From NCBI RefSeq assembly GCF_022601685.1, contig NZ_JAKUML010000004.1, forward strand, positions 62,001 through 126,000: a stretch of 64,000 nucleotides of DNA. Reading direction: 5' to 3'. This document shows, in pieces, positions 15,390 through 23,618 of this stretch (the first letter of the stretch is position 1; each line of letters begins with the position of its first letter). This DNA is from Acinetobacter sedimenti. Its GTDB lineage: Bacteria; Pseudomonadota; Gammaproteobacteria; Pseudomonadales; Moraxellaceae. The position numbers and the translations under genes are program-made. The notes below the pieces were generated by a model. It saw only the letters and a list, made by a program, of their open reading frames with translations. It was not told the DNA's origin and did not search any database.

Positions 15390-16694
15390 TTATCGCTCTA
15401 CAAATTCAAAATCTCGCAACTTAGCAGCAACTTCAGAAAAATCAGCATCACGATTTTCTTCTAAAATACTATTTTCAGGAGTTAAAATTTGCGTTGGTCT
15501 CTGATTTTTTCTCCGTCGCTCAAGTTTTTTTCTTATCGACTCATGGTTAAAGGACACATTAACTAGCACGTTCCCAAATTCTAAATCTACACTTTTAAGC
15601 CCGTCTCTATAAGCTAATGGTATAAATTTACAGACAGAAGAGGCTATAAATTTCTCAGACTTCAACACATCATATAGGAATTTATTAAAACCATTAGGTT
15701 CAGATAAACCTACTTCACAGTATTGCTCTTTTTTGAATAAACAGAAGTATTCAAGTATTAAAGCTTCATACTCAACTAGGGTAGACTTTTCTTTCTGATG
15801 TGAATTTTTTTTCTCATTCAGCTTGATTGATAGAAATTCTAGGATATCTTCTAGCTCTTCTAAAGAGCCCATAACATTCAGCATTAAATTTTTATTTAAC
15901 AGTTGATAGAGACCATAAAAATTTGAAAATAGTACTTGATAAAATGAACTGCTTTTTCCTATTGGCAACTGAAAATGTAGAATAGCTTCTTGAATCTCAA
16001 CAGATCGATTTTCTTCGTCTTGACCCTTCAAATTCCCTAACGAAAGATGATTCATAGGTTTGAGCAATACAGAATTAGCACCTCTCTTTAAAGTTTCAGC
16101 TGGAGTAAGAGCGTGAATTAAGCCGTGGTAATCTTGTAAGTCCTGCTCTCTATGTTCTAGAGTTTGTAATCCGTTACATAATTGAAGATAAATTAAAATC
16201 AGGTACTTATCTCTATTCAATAACCTCCTAAAAGCCAAACTGGCTAAATCGTAGCAACTAGCTAATTTTTGGACTTCTTTATAAAGCTCTGAATATTCAG
16301 AATTTTGTATTGTTAAAAAAACTATTTCAGGGTAGGCAAAACGAAATTGTTTAGTTAAATTGAGACCAAACTTGTTTTGAATAGGGTTCTTAAAGTCCTC
16401 ACCATACTGTACGTTCCCCCAAAAACAAGCTAGAAGCTCGCTTTCAAAAAAAAACGTCGAATCCAGATCTAAATATTCATCTGTTATTTCTTGCGAGGAT
16501 AGCAAGCTATCTATAGTGACTCCCCAACGATTTTTTCTGTATGCTTCCAAAATTATTTGATTCATTGCTTGAAAGGCATCTAACAGCGTGGAATGTTTTT
16601 GTACTAGATGAAAATAATCAAACTCTTGTTCAATAAACATTTGTGTTCTAGTCAAACAAGCTGTCTTAAGAAATAAATTCTGCTTTTTATTCAT
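15390..16694 (-). CDS. Unrecognised 434-residue protein, partner of the HNH/zinc-repeat protein
   Basis: No catalytic motif or known domain is visible. The protein is mostly helical with many aromatic and hydrophobic residues (SSSFYQVLFSNFYGLYQLL) and a Lys-rich linker around residue 295. The last 60 residues are charged and probably unstructured (KKLERRRKNQRPTQ). It has no signal peptide or clear membrane segment. It begins 86 bp from the divergent alpA gene and is followed by the HNH gene after 69 bp with no terminator between, so the two should form one transcript. The pairing with a nuclease on a defence island suggests a sensor or regulator partner, but no function is evident from the sequence. 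Confidence 0.65.
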   Translation of the reverse strand: MNKKQNLFLKTACLTRTQMFIEQEFDYFHLVQKHSTLLDAFQAMNQIILEAYRKNRWGVTIDSLLSSQEITDEYLDLDSTFFFESELLACFWGNVQYGEDFKNPIQNKFGLNLTKQFRFAYPEIVFLTIQNSEYSELYKEVQKLASCYDLASLAFRRLLNRDKYLILIYLQLCNGLQTLEHREQDLQDYHGLIHALTPAETLKRGANSVLLKPMNHLSLGNLKGQDEENRSVEIQEAILHFQLPIGKSSSFYQVLFSNFYGLYQLLNKNLMLNVMGSLEELEDILEFLSIKLNEKKNSHQKEKSTLVEYEALILEYFCLFKKEQYCEVGLSEPNGFNKFLYDVLKSEKFIASSVCKFIPLAYRDGLKSVDLEFGNVLVNVSFNHESIRKKLERRRKNQRPTQILTPENSILEENRDADFSEVAAKLRDFEFVER

Positions 16695-16706
16695 TTTCCC
16701 TCATTC

Positions 16707-16732
16707 GGACATAGATTCACTATTTTTTGTCC
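16707..16732. promoter_or_regulatory. Inverted repeat in the divergent alpA / cassette promoter region
   Basis: GGACA at 16707-16711 and TGTCC at 16728-16732 are separated by 16 bases in the 86-bp gap between the divergent 434-residue gene and alpA. The position suits an operator for AlpA or another island regulator. The half-sites are short, so chance is possible. Confidence 0.3.
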
Positions 16733-16780
16733 AAATAGTTGCTGTTAGTTTTAACTCATTCAATCATGGAGTTAAATACA

Positions 16781-17008
16781 ATGCAATCAAATACCTATCT
16801 ACGCCCAACAATCGTCCGACTCAAAGGAGTAACCGCATGTACTGGACTCAGCCGTTCCGTTATCTATGAAAAGCTTAATGAAAGATCACATCGCTTTGAT
16901 CCAACATTTCCCAAACCAGTCAAATTGAGTGCGAGTGCTGTCGGGTGGTTTGAACATGAAATCATTGAGTGGCTAGAGTTGAAATCACAGCAGCGTTTTA
17001 CCTGTTAA
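16781..17008 (+). CDS. AlpA-family regulator (MerR-like helix-turn-helix)
   Basis: The protein has 75 residues from the chosen start. It has the standard AlpA layout: a first strand LRPTIVRLKGV, the helix-turn-helix CTGLSRSVIYEKL, the phrase FPKPVKLSASAVGWFEHEIIEWL, and a short basic end. In P4-like elements AlpA proteins switch on integrase or excision functions. The ATG at 16781 is chosen because GGAG lies nine bases upstream; an earlier ATG at 16766 and a TTG at 16739 have no such site. It is divergent from the HNH cassette and upstream of the Rep-like gene, as expected for an island control gene. Confidence 0.9.
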   Translation: MQSNTYLRPTIVRLKGVTACTGLSRSVIYEKLNERSHRFDPTFPKPVKLSASAVGWFEHEIIEWLELKSQQRFTC

Positions 17009-17050
17009 CTTTCCAAATTAACAGCTTGTTAAAACAGGCGACTCTACCCA

Positions 17051-17235
17051 AGAACACATTAAATGAAGTATTGGATTTGTCATGTTTTTATCCTTTCTAT
17101 AATTTAGGATTTTATATTTAATTAATAAGACTATATTTATTAAAATCTTATAAATAATAGTTGCTTATAAAATCCATTAATTCCTATGTGTTCTACCCTA
17201 TCTAGATTTATACCAAGGCTAACAATGCCTTGGTA
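17051..17235. other. Candidate replication origin: nested palindromes in AT-rich DNA upstream of the Rep-like gene
   Basis: Three inverted repeats are seen. AGAACACAT (17051-17059) pairs with ATGTGTTCT (17186-17194). Inside it GGATTTTATA (17107-17116) pairs with TATAAAATCC (17166-17175). To the right, TACCAAGGC (17211-17219) and GCCTTGGTA (17227-17235) make a 9-bp hairpin with a 7-base loop. The DNA between is strongly AT-rich. The location between alpA and a Gp2/YfjJ-type Rep gene suggests an origin with a nicking hairpin. Structure is seen; function is inferred. Confidence 0.45.
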
Positions 17236-17265
17236 GAGATTTCTATACTTAAAATTTACCAATAC

Positions 17266-18393
17266 ATGAATTATATGACCATTGAACAAAGTACATGCTC
17301 AAGAGAACCTCTAGCATTAGCAATGAAAAAAATTAGCTCAAACGTTTTTGAAACAGAAGATGCTCTTTTTGATGAAAAAGAAGCCTACAAACAATACGAA
17401 TATATTTTTCTTATTCGTACTTTAAAAGAAATTGGAGAGGTCAATATCTATGAGCTTGATGAACGATGTAAAGTATATAGAATTGCAGTTAAAAAGGTTC
17501 ATGACTCTTTCAAAAGAATTGATCCTTTTTATATGCAGGACACTACGTGCACAAGCCCAGAAACTGACTTATGCCGTAAAGTATTTACAGAGGTCATTCC
17601 TGCATACATCCTACAGAATCTAGAGACAGATTTTTGGTATAGAAATCAAAGTGATTTAATCCCAATATCACCGAACCATTCTGTATTTAAAGCCCAAATA
17701 TTAAATAAGCTATGCAATCAACTTCAGCATGCTATAGCTAACGACCAAACTTATCAAAAAGCGATTAAATCACGCTTAGAAAAAAGCCAATACCATAATA
17801 AAGTTGCTAAACGTGAAATCAGAAAGATATTTACTACATTCAGTAAACTCCTAGTAATCAGGATTGACTTTGCAATTCGCAGAGAATTTAAAATTCCACT
17901 TAAGCTTCTCAAGGTTTTTCATCGTCTTTTTATAAAAAAACTACATGCCCCTAACGACAGCATCCCTTCAATAGTCGGTTTTATTTGGAAGTTAGAATAT
18001 GGTCTTAAGAAAGGCTATCACTACCATTTTATCTTCTTTATGGATGGTAACATCTATAAGCAAGATACATTTTATGCAGATCTTTTAGGAAAATTATGGA
18101 AAAAGATGACGAAAGACAAAGGTACATTTCATAGCTGTAACCATAATAAAGAAAGCTATAAAAATGTTGCTATTGGCTTAGTAGCACACAACGATCATGA
18201 AAAAATAGAAACCTTAGATAAAGTGGTTGATTACATTACAAAGCCTGAGCAATTCATCTTAGAAAGAAGCGAAATTAGGCAAAGAATATTTGGGTATAGC
18301 ACACGTAAATATAAAAAGAGTAAAGCTGGCAGACCTAGAGTATCAGCCATGTCTTTACTAGAAACTGCCTCTACAAACACTTTCGTACCGTAA
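17266..18393 (+). CDS. Inovirus Gp2 / YagK-YfjJ-like replication protein (HUH-type)
   Basis: The protein has 375 residues from the ATG at 17266. The C-terminal half resembles the YagK/YfjJ C-terminal domain (inovirus Gp2-like): an ARG-rich helix, then VGFIWKLEYGLKKGYHYHFI with an H-x-H metal-binding pair between hydrophobic residues, KLWKKMTK, and VDYITKP near the end, closing with a basic AGRPR tail. HUH proteins of this type nick one DNA strand to start rolling-circle replication. It follows the palindrome cluster at 17051-17235. No strong ribosome site separates the ATG at 17266 from one at 17275, so the exact start is uncertain. A related gene follows after 45 bp. Confidence 0.78.
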   Translation: MNYMTIEQSTCSREPLALAMKKISSNVFETEDALFDEKEAYKQYEYIFLIRTLKEIGEVNIYELDERCKVYRIAVKKVHDSFKRIDPFYMQDTTCTSPETDLCRKVFTEVIPAYILQNLETDFWYRNQSDLIPISPNHSVFKAQILNKLCNQLQHAIANDQTYQKAIKSRLEKSQYHNKVAKREIRKIFTTFSKLLVIRIDFAIRREFKIPLKLLKVFHRLFIKKLHAPNDSIPSIVGFIWKLEYGLKKGYHYHFIFFMDGNIYKQDTFYADLLGKLWKKMTKDKGTFHSCNHNKESYKNVAIGLVAHNDHEKIETLDKVVDYITKPEQFILERSEIRQRIFGYSTRKYKKSKAGRPRVSAMSLLETASTNTFVP

Positions 18394-18438
18394 GTGAATA
18401 AAACCCTATATATCAGCTAACCAAATCCGAGTCCTAAT

Positions 18439-19434
18439 ATGAATATGCCTATCGAAACTTTGAGTTCTCATACCTTAAATAACCAGCCTTATTTATGCAG
18501 AGAAGAAACAAATCTAGCCATTATGCAAATAGTCTCAACAATTATCACTAATCCTAGCTATACGTCCTTTAAAATTAAAATCAAAAAGCAAGGCCCATCC
18601 ATTACACAGCATTATGTAAGTAATTCTCCTTCCACAGATCGTGTATTTGAGTTGCTATTAAACATCAAACCAATAGATACTAAGTTTCTTAATGATAAGT
18701 CATTCAAACTCAGCAAGAGCGTTATAACAATACATCAGGCATATTCAAGCTTAGGCTATTCATTAGATAAACCTATCAACCCTTATTTTCTATACAACTC
18801 GGAGTACATCGCAACTATTCAGCCTGCTGTAGAAAAGTTTGTATATGAAGTAAAGAGTAATTCAACACTAAAGAATGCTATTTCAGACCGTGAAAAAAGA
18901 AAAATACTGATTGATGAAATTAGAAAAACAAATACATCAGTGATGAAAAAGCTTTTTAAAAAATATCAGCGGTTTAATCTAAATGTTTTTACATACGTGT
19001 TTAACACAGAAGCATGTATATCATTCCGAGAGAAAACATTCTTTGAAGGAGCTCTAGTTAAACAAATACAGTCGATGATTAATAAATTCCATGAGAAGCA
19101 TGAATTAAACCTCTTCACTTTATTTTTTTGTTTGCAGTGTGATTTATCTAGAAACTATAGTCTTACCCTCTATTGTGCAACAGACTATGAGTCTGAAGCA
19201 CTCTCTATGAAAGAGTTTTTAGATATCAAAAATGATCAATATTTTAGTCTTGCGCCACATGCAAATATTGCTTTAATAATGAATGAAGTGCTTTACCAAA
19301 TGGACATTCAAGGAGTGGATGGAATAAATGAGAAAAACTGGAAAGTTATTTTTAGTTCGATGTTAGAGCGTTATAACTACGTCTACTACGAGTCTGATAT
19401 CGTCTCACCTAAATTTATTTACAAGGACTGTTGA
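18439..19434 (+). CDS. Diverged paralogue of the Rep-like protein, HUH motif lost
   Basis: The protein has 331 residues. It aligns by eye with the preceding gene product in order: a segment NSTLKNAISDREKR against QTYQKAIKSRLEKS, a Lys-rich helix ending KKYQRFNLNVFTYVF against TTFSKLLVIRIDFAI, then LNLFTLFFCLQCDLSRNYSL against SIVGFIWKLEYGLKKGYHYH. At the position of the H-x-H pair this protein has Ser and Thr (YSLTLY), so it should not be an active nickase. It lies 45 bp downstream of the active copy on the same strand. It may be a regulatory or structural partner. Homology is my reading and is not proven. Confidence 0.5.
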   Translation: MNMPIETLSSHTLNNQPYLCREETNLAIMQIVSTIITNPSYTSFKIKIKKQGPSITQHYVSNSPSTDRVFELLLNIKPIDTKFLNDKSFKLSKSVITIHQAYSSLGYSLDKPINPYFLYNSEYIATIQPAVEKFVYEVKSNSTLKNAISDREKRKILIDEIRKTNTSVMKKLFKKYQRFNLNVFTYVFNTEACISFREKTFFEGALVKQIQSMINKFHEKHELNLFTLFFCLQCDLSRNYSLTLYCATDYESEALSMKEFLDIKNDQYFSLAPHANIALIMNEVLYQMDIQGVDGINEKNWKVIFSSMLERYNYVYYESDIVSPKFIYKDC

Positions 19435-19452
19435 CACATTTGTGTTCAATAA

Positions 19453-19483
19453 AGGCATAAATTCTTATGGTCTATTTATGCCT
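19453..19483. terminator. Bidirectional terminator between the Rep paralogue and integrase
   Basis: AGGCATAAA (19453-19461) and TTTATGCCT (19475-19483) form a 9-bp stem between the 3' ends of two convergent genes. It overlaps the integrase stop codon region. Confidence 0.6.
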
Positions 19484-20717
19484 AAGTACAACTCGATTTC
19501 AGGCTTTCTAAATAATTTGACCATGCCTGCATCATAGTAACTCTTTCATCTAAGTATTTAGTCCGATTATAAGCACGACCATGCATGTCACGTACTTGAT
19601 GAGCTAACTGTTGCTCAATTCTTTCAATGGGAAACTTCAAAACCTCATCTAACAAGGTCCGTGCAGTCGCTCTAAAACCATGGCCTGTTGTTTCACCATT
19701 TTCAAAACCATACATCTTGAGACGCTTATTTATGGTTGAGTCGCTGATAACCTGACTTGAATTACGCATCGAAACAAAACAAAAATCACTTCCACCTGTT
19801 ATTTCATACAACTCTTTGAATAACTGAAAAACCTGATTCGACAAGGGAACAATATGCTGTAGTGCTGTCTGATTCTTAGTCTTAGCTGGTGTATAAACCC
19901 ACAGCCTCTTTTCAAAATCGATATCATCCCACTTTGCAGACCTTAGCTCTCCTGGTCTCACAAACACATGTGGCAATATTTTAAGAGCATAGTCAACTGT
20001 GATCTCACCACGCCCAAAATTATGATCAATGCTTCTCAAAAGCTTTCCAAGTTGTTCAGCGTCTGTTATGGCAGCTCTATGTGTCTTTGTTCCTGTTTTC
20101 AGGATGCCACTTATTTGATCAGCAATGTTAAATTGGCATAATCCTAGTGCAATCGCATAACGAAAGACTTGAGATGCTTTGCTACGCATACGACGAGCTG
20201 AATCTGTCTTGCCTTGCTTTTCATAAAGCCTACATGCATCTAAAATTTGTGTTGCTGTAATTTCACTAATTGGAATATGACCAATAGAGAGATATAACTT
20301 TTCCCATACAAAAGCATTTCTTTTTTGCGTACTCGGCTCGAGTTCTTCCGTTTTTCGATACTCTTCTGCGATCAACTTAAATGTATTATCCAAGTGAAAT
20401 CGTGCTTGTTCTTTTTTTCTATCTTTTTCTACTACTGGATCAATATTTTGTGAAAGTAGTTTCCTGTATTCAACTTGCTTATCCCTTGCTTCACTTAATG
20501 ATATTTCAGGATATGTACCAAGTGAAATACTATTACGTTTACGACTAATTGGTCTCACATAATCAAAACGCCAGAAAGAACAACCTTTTTTATCAATTAC
20601 AAAATATAAGCCTTTTCCGTCAGCTAATTTGATTAAGGTCTTTATTTCAAGATTTTTATGAGCATTTAGCGCAGATTTTATTTGCTTATCTGTTAGATTT
20701 TTTACGATTTTAGGCAT
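19482..20717 (-). CDS. int: P4-family tyrosine integrase (DUF4102 N-terminus)
   Basis: The protein has 411 residues. The N-terminal DUF4102 arm-binding domain is clear (LIKLADGKGLYFVIDKKG, SLGTYPEISLSEARDK). The catalytic domain keeps the set: Arg near 254 in VRPGELRSAKW, His-x-x-Arg near 347 in GHGFRATARTLL, a His in LAHQV, and the nucleophile Tyr near 381-385 in AYNRTKYLDER. This family integrates into tRNA 3' ends. Its gene starts 165 bp from the att repeat at the tRNA-Arg gene, which identifies the target. The 20718-20881 gap should hold the arm sites and promoter. It appears intact, so excision is possible in principle. Confidence 0.95.
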   Translation of the reverse strand: MPKIVKNLTDKQIKSALNAHKNLEIKTLIKLADGKGLYFVIDKKGCSFWRFDYVRPISRKRNSISLGTYPEISLSEARDKQVEYRKLLSQNIDPVVEKDRKKEQARFHLDNTFKLIAEEYRKTEELEPSTQKRNAFVWEKLYLSIGHIPISEITATQILDACRLYEKQGKTDSARRMRSKASQVFRYAIALGLCQFNIADQISGILKTGTKTHRAAITDAEQLGKLLRSIDHNFGRGEITVDYALKILPHVFVRPGELRSAKWDDIDFEKRLWVYTPAKTKNQTALQHIVPLSNQVFQLFKELYEITGGSDFCFVSMRNSSQVISDSTINKRLKMYGFENGETTGHGFRATARTLLDEVLKFPIERIEQQLAHQVRDMHGRAYNRTKYLDERVTMMQAWSNYLESLKSSCT

Positions 20718-20881
20718 TTTTCACGGTAACTCATATGAGAAAAAGTCTACTTACCGCAATAAATACCGCAAAATAATCCGGTAATAACGGGAAGCCTTAG
20801 GACACCATGGGATTATACCAAAACCTAAACTGTTTATTATCAATATAATTAGGATAAGCAAGGACTGCTAAGGAAAAGAAT

Positions 20882-20896
20882 ATGGTGCGCTCAGCG
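20882..20896. repeat. Proximal attachment site copy at the tRNA-Arg 3' end
   Basis: ATGGTGCGCTCAGCG here equals the copy at 410-424. It covers the CCA, discriminator and part of the acceptor stem of tRNA-Arg(CCG), and one base beyond. The integrase gene lies on its island side. Confidence 0.88.
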
Positions 20897-20958
20897 GGAC
20901 TCGAACCCACGCCACAGGCTTCGGAGACCTGTACTCTATCCTGTTGAGCTATGAGCGC
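20883..20958 (-). tRNA. tRNA-Arg (anticodon CCG), integration target
   Basis: The 76-base sequence folds as a complete cloverleaf. The acceptor stem GCGCTCA pairs with TGAGCGC, followed by discriminator A and an encoded CCA. The anticodon arm CAGGT-CTCCGAA-GCCTG places CCG at positions 34-36, reading the rare Arg codon CGG. The T arm is GTGGG-TTCGAGT-CCCGC. The 3' end is regenerated by the island, so the gene stays functional. Single-copy CCG tRNA genes are common island targets. Confidence 0.95.
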
Positions 20959-21058
20959 ATTTAAGGCAACACATCATAGGCAATTCTCAGATGCAGGTAA
21001 AGCACCACTCGCATTTACTCTGCATAATTGCCTAGATTTCAAACAAATTAAAAGTGCT

Positions 21059-22375
21059 TTAGATTACATTTACAATAAAACAATCAACCACTTTGCCTTT
21101 TAAATGCTGATTGATCAGTGGTGTATTTTTCCCTTGTGAATACATCGACGAAGCTTCCATCACCCACGATTGATTTGGATTGACCAAAACCCAACCTGAT
21201 TGCTTTCGCCATGTTTCATTGAGATTAAAAACTTGAGCCGCATTGGTGGTTACGCTTTGCACCCATTGCAGTGGTGTCAACAAACCTTCATCAACCAACT
21301 GCACACCTAAAGACACAAAACTATCAAATGCACTAAAGCCCGATTCAGTTTCGGCAAATGGTGCCATTTTCGCTGAACTGCTGAGTGGCTCATGATGGGT
21401 ACAAATCGCATCAATCACACCCGAACGCACACCTTCACGGAGCGCTTGACGATCTTGTTCAGAGCGCAAAGGCGGACGTACATGCGCCAATGAATTAAAA
21501 CCATCAATAATCGCATCGGTTAAATGCAGTTGGTGCATCGCCACGTCAGCAGTAACAGGCAAACCTTTGGCTTTAGCATTGGCAATCAGTTGCACCGACT
21601 CACCGCATGACAACAAACCAAAATGTGCTTCCACACCTGTCGCTTCGATCATGTGCAGATATTTTGAAATCGCAACTGTTTCAGCGATTGGTGGAATCAT
21701 CGGCAAGCCTTGACGTGATGCAATAAAACCCTCATGCACACAGCCATCTTTGGCAATCTCTGGCTCTTCGGCATAGAACACGACTTTTAAACCGAGTCCT
21801 GCGGCGTACTCCATAGTACGAATCACCACATCATCATTGGCAAACGCCGCATTGGCATTGGATACCGCAATACAACCGCCTTTGCGCAGTCCTGCCATAT
21901 TGGCAGGTTGCTGACCATTTAAGCCTTGAGTTTGTGCACCAATAATATGCAGATAAATACCACCATCTTTAAGTGCTTTTTCACGGAGTCCTGCGAGCAA
22001 CGCACCATTATCTTGGACAATTGGCTTGCTATCAGGTGGTGTGACGATATGCAAAATGCCATTTTTTCGTGCGGCAAGTCCTTCTGATTTGAGCGTACCG
22101 TGTTGTTGCTGACCCGGTTCACGAAGTCGTGCACACAAATCAAGCATGGTCGGCATCAGCCAATGCCCTTTTCCATCAATCTGCGTGATTTGACTTTGAT
22201 CAATACGATGTTTATTAAGATCGTGTCCATCGACTAAACGCCCTTGATCAAGGTACACCGTTTGCACTTGATCAGTATCGGTCAATGGATTTAAGACACG
22301 AACATTTTCAATTTTTATGATTTGGCTTGCTTGGTTTTGGCTTACTTTGTTTTGATTTATTTCGACTTCGCTCAC
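21059..22375 (-). CDS. pyrC': Dihydroorotase-like protein PyrC' (catalytically inactive homologue)
   Basis: The protein has 438 residues and follows pyrB by 49 bp. It has an amidohydrolase fold, but the zinc motif normally written H-x-H before LREPG is changed: residues 79-88 read DLCARLREPG, with Cys81 and Arg83 in place of the two histidines. Later histidines such as THHEPLS are partly kept. In Pseudomonas an inactive dihydroorotase encoded beside pyrB is needed to assemble active aspartate carbamoyltransferase; that role is likely here. A separate active pyrC should exist elsewhere in the genome. The N-terminus is rich in Gln and Asn. Confidence 0.88.
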   Translation of the reverse strand: MSEVEINQNKVSQNQASQIIKIENVRVLNPLTDTDQVQTVYLDQGRLVDGHDLNKHRIDQSQITQIDGKGHWLMPTMLDLCARLREPGQQQHGTLKSEGLAARKNGILHIVTPPDSKPIVQDNGALLAGLREKALKDGGIYLHIIGAQTQGLNGQQPANMAGLRKGGCIAVSNANAAFANDDVVIRTMEYAAGLGLKVVFYAEEPEIAKDGCVHEGFIASRQGLPMIPPIAETVAISKYLHMIEATGVEAHFGLLSCGESVQLIANAKAKGLPVTADVAMHQLHLTDAIIDGFNSLAHVRPPLRSEQDRQALREGVRSGVIDAICTHHEPLSSSAKMAPFAETESGFSAFDSFVSLGVQLVDEGLLTPLQWVQSVTTNAAQVFNLNETWRKQSGWVLVNPNQSWVMEASSMYSQGKNTPLINQHLKGKVVDCFIVNVI

Positions 22376-22424
22376 AATAGCCTCACTTTACTTTTGCAGA
22401 ATAGTTTCAAATTTCATTTCAGAT

Positions 22425-23441
22425 TTACAGACTTAAAGTGTCGATAAAGCCTTGATATTGCAATTGTCCTTGCATACTTAAAACAAGTACCGCCATACGC
22501 ACCGCAATACCATTGGTGACCTGTTTAAGAATCACCGATTGCGCACCATCTGCAATACTCGAAGCGATTTCCACCCCACGATTCATCGGTCCTGGGTGCA
22601 TCACGATGGCATTTGGTTTTGCCAAAGCCAGACGTTCTTCATTTAAGCCATACAACTTATAAAACTCTTGCTGTGAGGATAATGCAGGCGAATCAATCCG
22701 TTCATTTTGGATACGTAGCGCAATGATCACATCGCAGTCTTTCACACCAGCATCCATGTCGGTAAATAGACGCACATCTTGCGAATAATCATCAAATGCC
22801 ACAGGCAATAATGTGCGAGGACCAATCACTCGAATATCTTTGCAACCTAAAGTTTGGAGCGCTGCAATATTAGAGCGTGCTACTCGAGAATGTTTAATAT
22901 CCCCGATAATCGCCACGCTTAACTCAGAAAATGGCTTGTTTGATTCACGGCGGATCGTCAGCATATCAAGCATGGCTTGGGTTGGATGGGCATGGCGTCC
23001 ATCACCTGCATTGATGATCGCTACATTCGGGCAGACTGTTTCGGCGATAAAATGTGCCGCACCCGATGCCGAATGACGCACCACAAAAATATCTGCTGCC
23101 ATCGCCTCAAGATTCCACAAAGTATCTCGCAAAGTTTCACCTTTACTTGTACTTGAACGTGCAATATCAATATTCAGGACATTGGCAGAAAGACGTTTTG
23201 CCGCGGCCTCAAAAGTCATCCTTGTTCGTGTTGAATTTTCAAAAAATAGATTCATCACTGTACGCCCTTCTAATAACGGCGTGGTGATCAGATTATTATT
23301 TTCATCAAAAAAACTTTGCGCAGTATCGAGGATTTTGGTGAGATTGCTTTTACTCAGCCCTTCGATGGTGAGAAAATGTTTGAGATTTCCATCTTGATTG
23401 AGCTGAATCTGACTTGGTTGATGTAGAGCAGCAATGTGCAT
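22425..23441 (-). CDS. pyrB: Aspartate carbamoyltransferase catalytic subunit
   Basis: The protein has 338 residues from the chosen start. It joins carbamoyl phosphate and aspartate in the second step of pyrimidine synthesis. The carbamoyl phosphate loop [13 protein letters not shown], the HPTQAMLD motif, the [11 protein letters not shown] segment and the [10 protein letters not shown] segment are all present. The start at 23441 is chosen because GAGGA lies eight bases upstream, and length fits Pseudomonas-type PyrB. It is the first gene of a pyrB-pyrC' operon. The N-terminal extension before LTIEGL is typical of enzymes that form the dodecameric complex with PyrC'. Confidence 0.95.
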   Translation of the reverse strand: MHIAALHQPSQIQLNQDGNLKHFLTIEGLSKSNLTKILDTAQSFFDENNNLITTPLLEGRTVMNLFFENSTRTRMTFEAAAKRLSANVLNIDIARSSTSKGETLRDTLWNLEAMAADIFVVRHSASGAAHFIAETVCPNVAIINAGDGRHAHPTQAMLDMLTIRRESNKPFSELSVAIIGDIKHSRVARSNIAALQTLGCKDIRVIGPRTLLPVAFDDYSQDVRLFTDMDAGVKDCDVIIALRIQNERIDSPALSSQQEFYKLYGLNEERLALAKPNAIVMHPGPMNRGVEIASSIADGAQSVILKQVTNGIAVRMAVLVLSMQGQLQYQGFIDTLSL

Positions 23442-23563
23442 TATAGGCATCCTCAATCGGTACATTCTCAAATGCGCTTATTCTAACGGAAAATCGTTAT
23501 GTTGCGCAGTTTTTTAATTTGAAGTGCTTTTGTAGAAAGTAGCGAAATTTAATGATAATAAAA

Positions 23564-23593
23564 AAGCATTGAGTAGCGCTCAACCCAATGCTT
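23564..23593 (-). terminator. Terminator of fumC
   Basis: AAGCATTG and CAATGCTT make an 8-bp stem on either side of a loop containing AGCGCT, 26 bases past the fumC stop codon. A T-run follows on the minus strand. Confidence 0.8.
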
Positions 23594-23618
23594 ATTTTCA
23601 TTTCAATTCAACATAGCA

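Larger units (their letters stand above)
410..20896. mobile_element. Integrated defence-rich genomic island in tRNA-Arg(CCG)
   Basis: The boundaries are a 15-bp direct repeat, ATGGTGCGCTCAGCG, at 410-424 and 20882-20896. The right copy is the 3' end of an intact tRNA-Arg gene and lies beside a tyrosine integrase gene that reads away from the tRNA, which is the standard layout of P4-like islands. Between the repeats lie only accessory genes: R-M, a four-gene ATPase operon, YqaJ/DUF932 recombination genes, an HNH cassette, AlpA, a Gp2/YfjJ-like Rep and the integrase. Packaging, capsid and conjugation genes are absent, so mobility probably depends on a helper. Boundaries are seen directly; the satellite-like lifestyle is inferred. 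Confidence 0.88.

Noticed and set aside
410-20896. Complete prophage
   Set aside because: No capsid, tail, portal, terminase or lysis genes were found between the att repeats.
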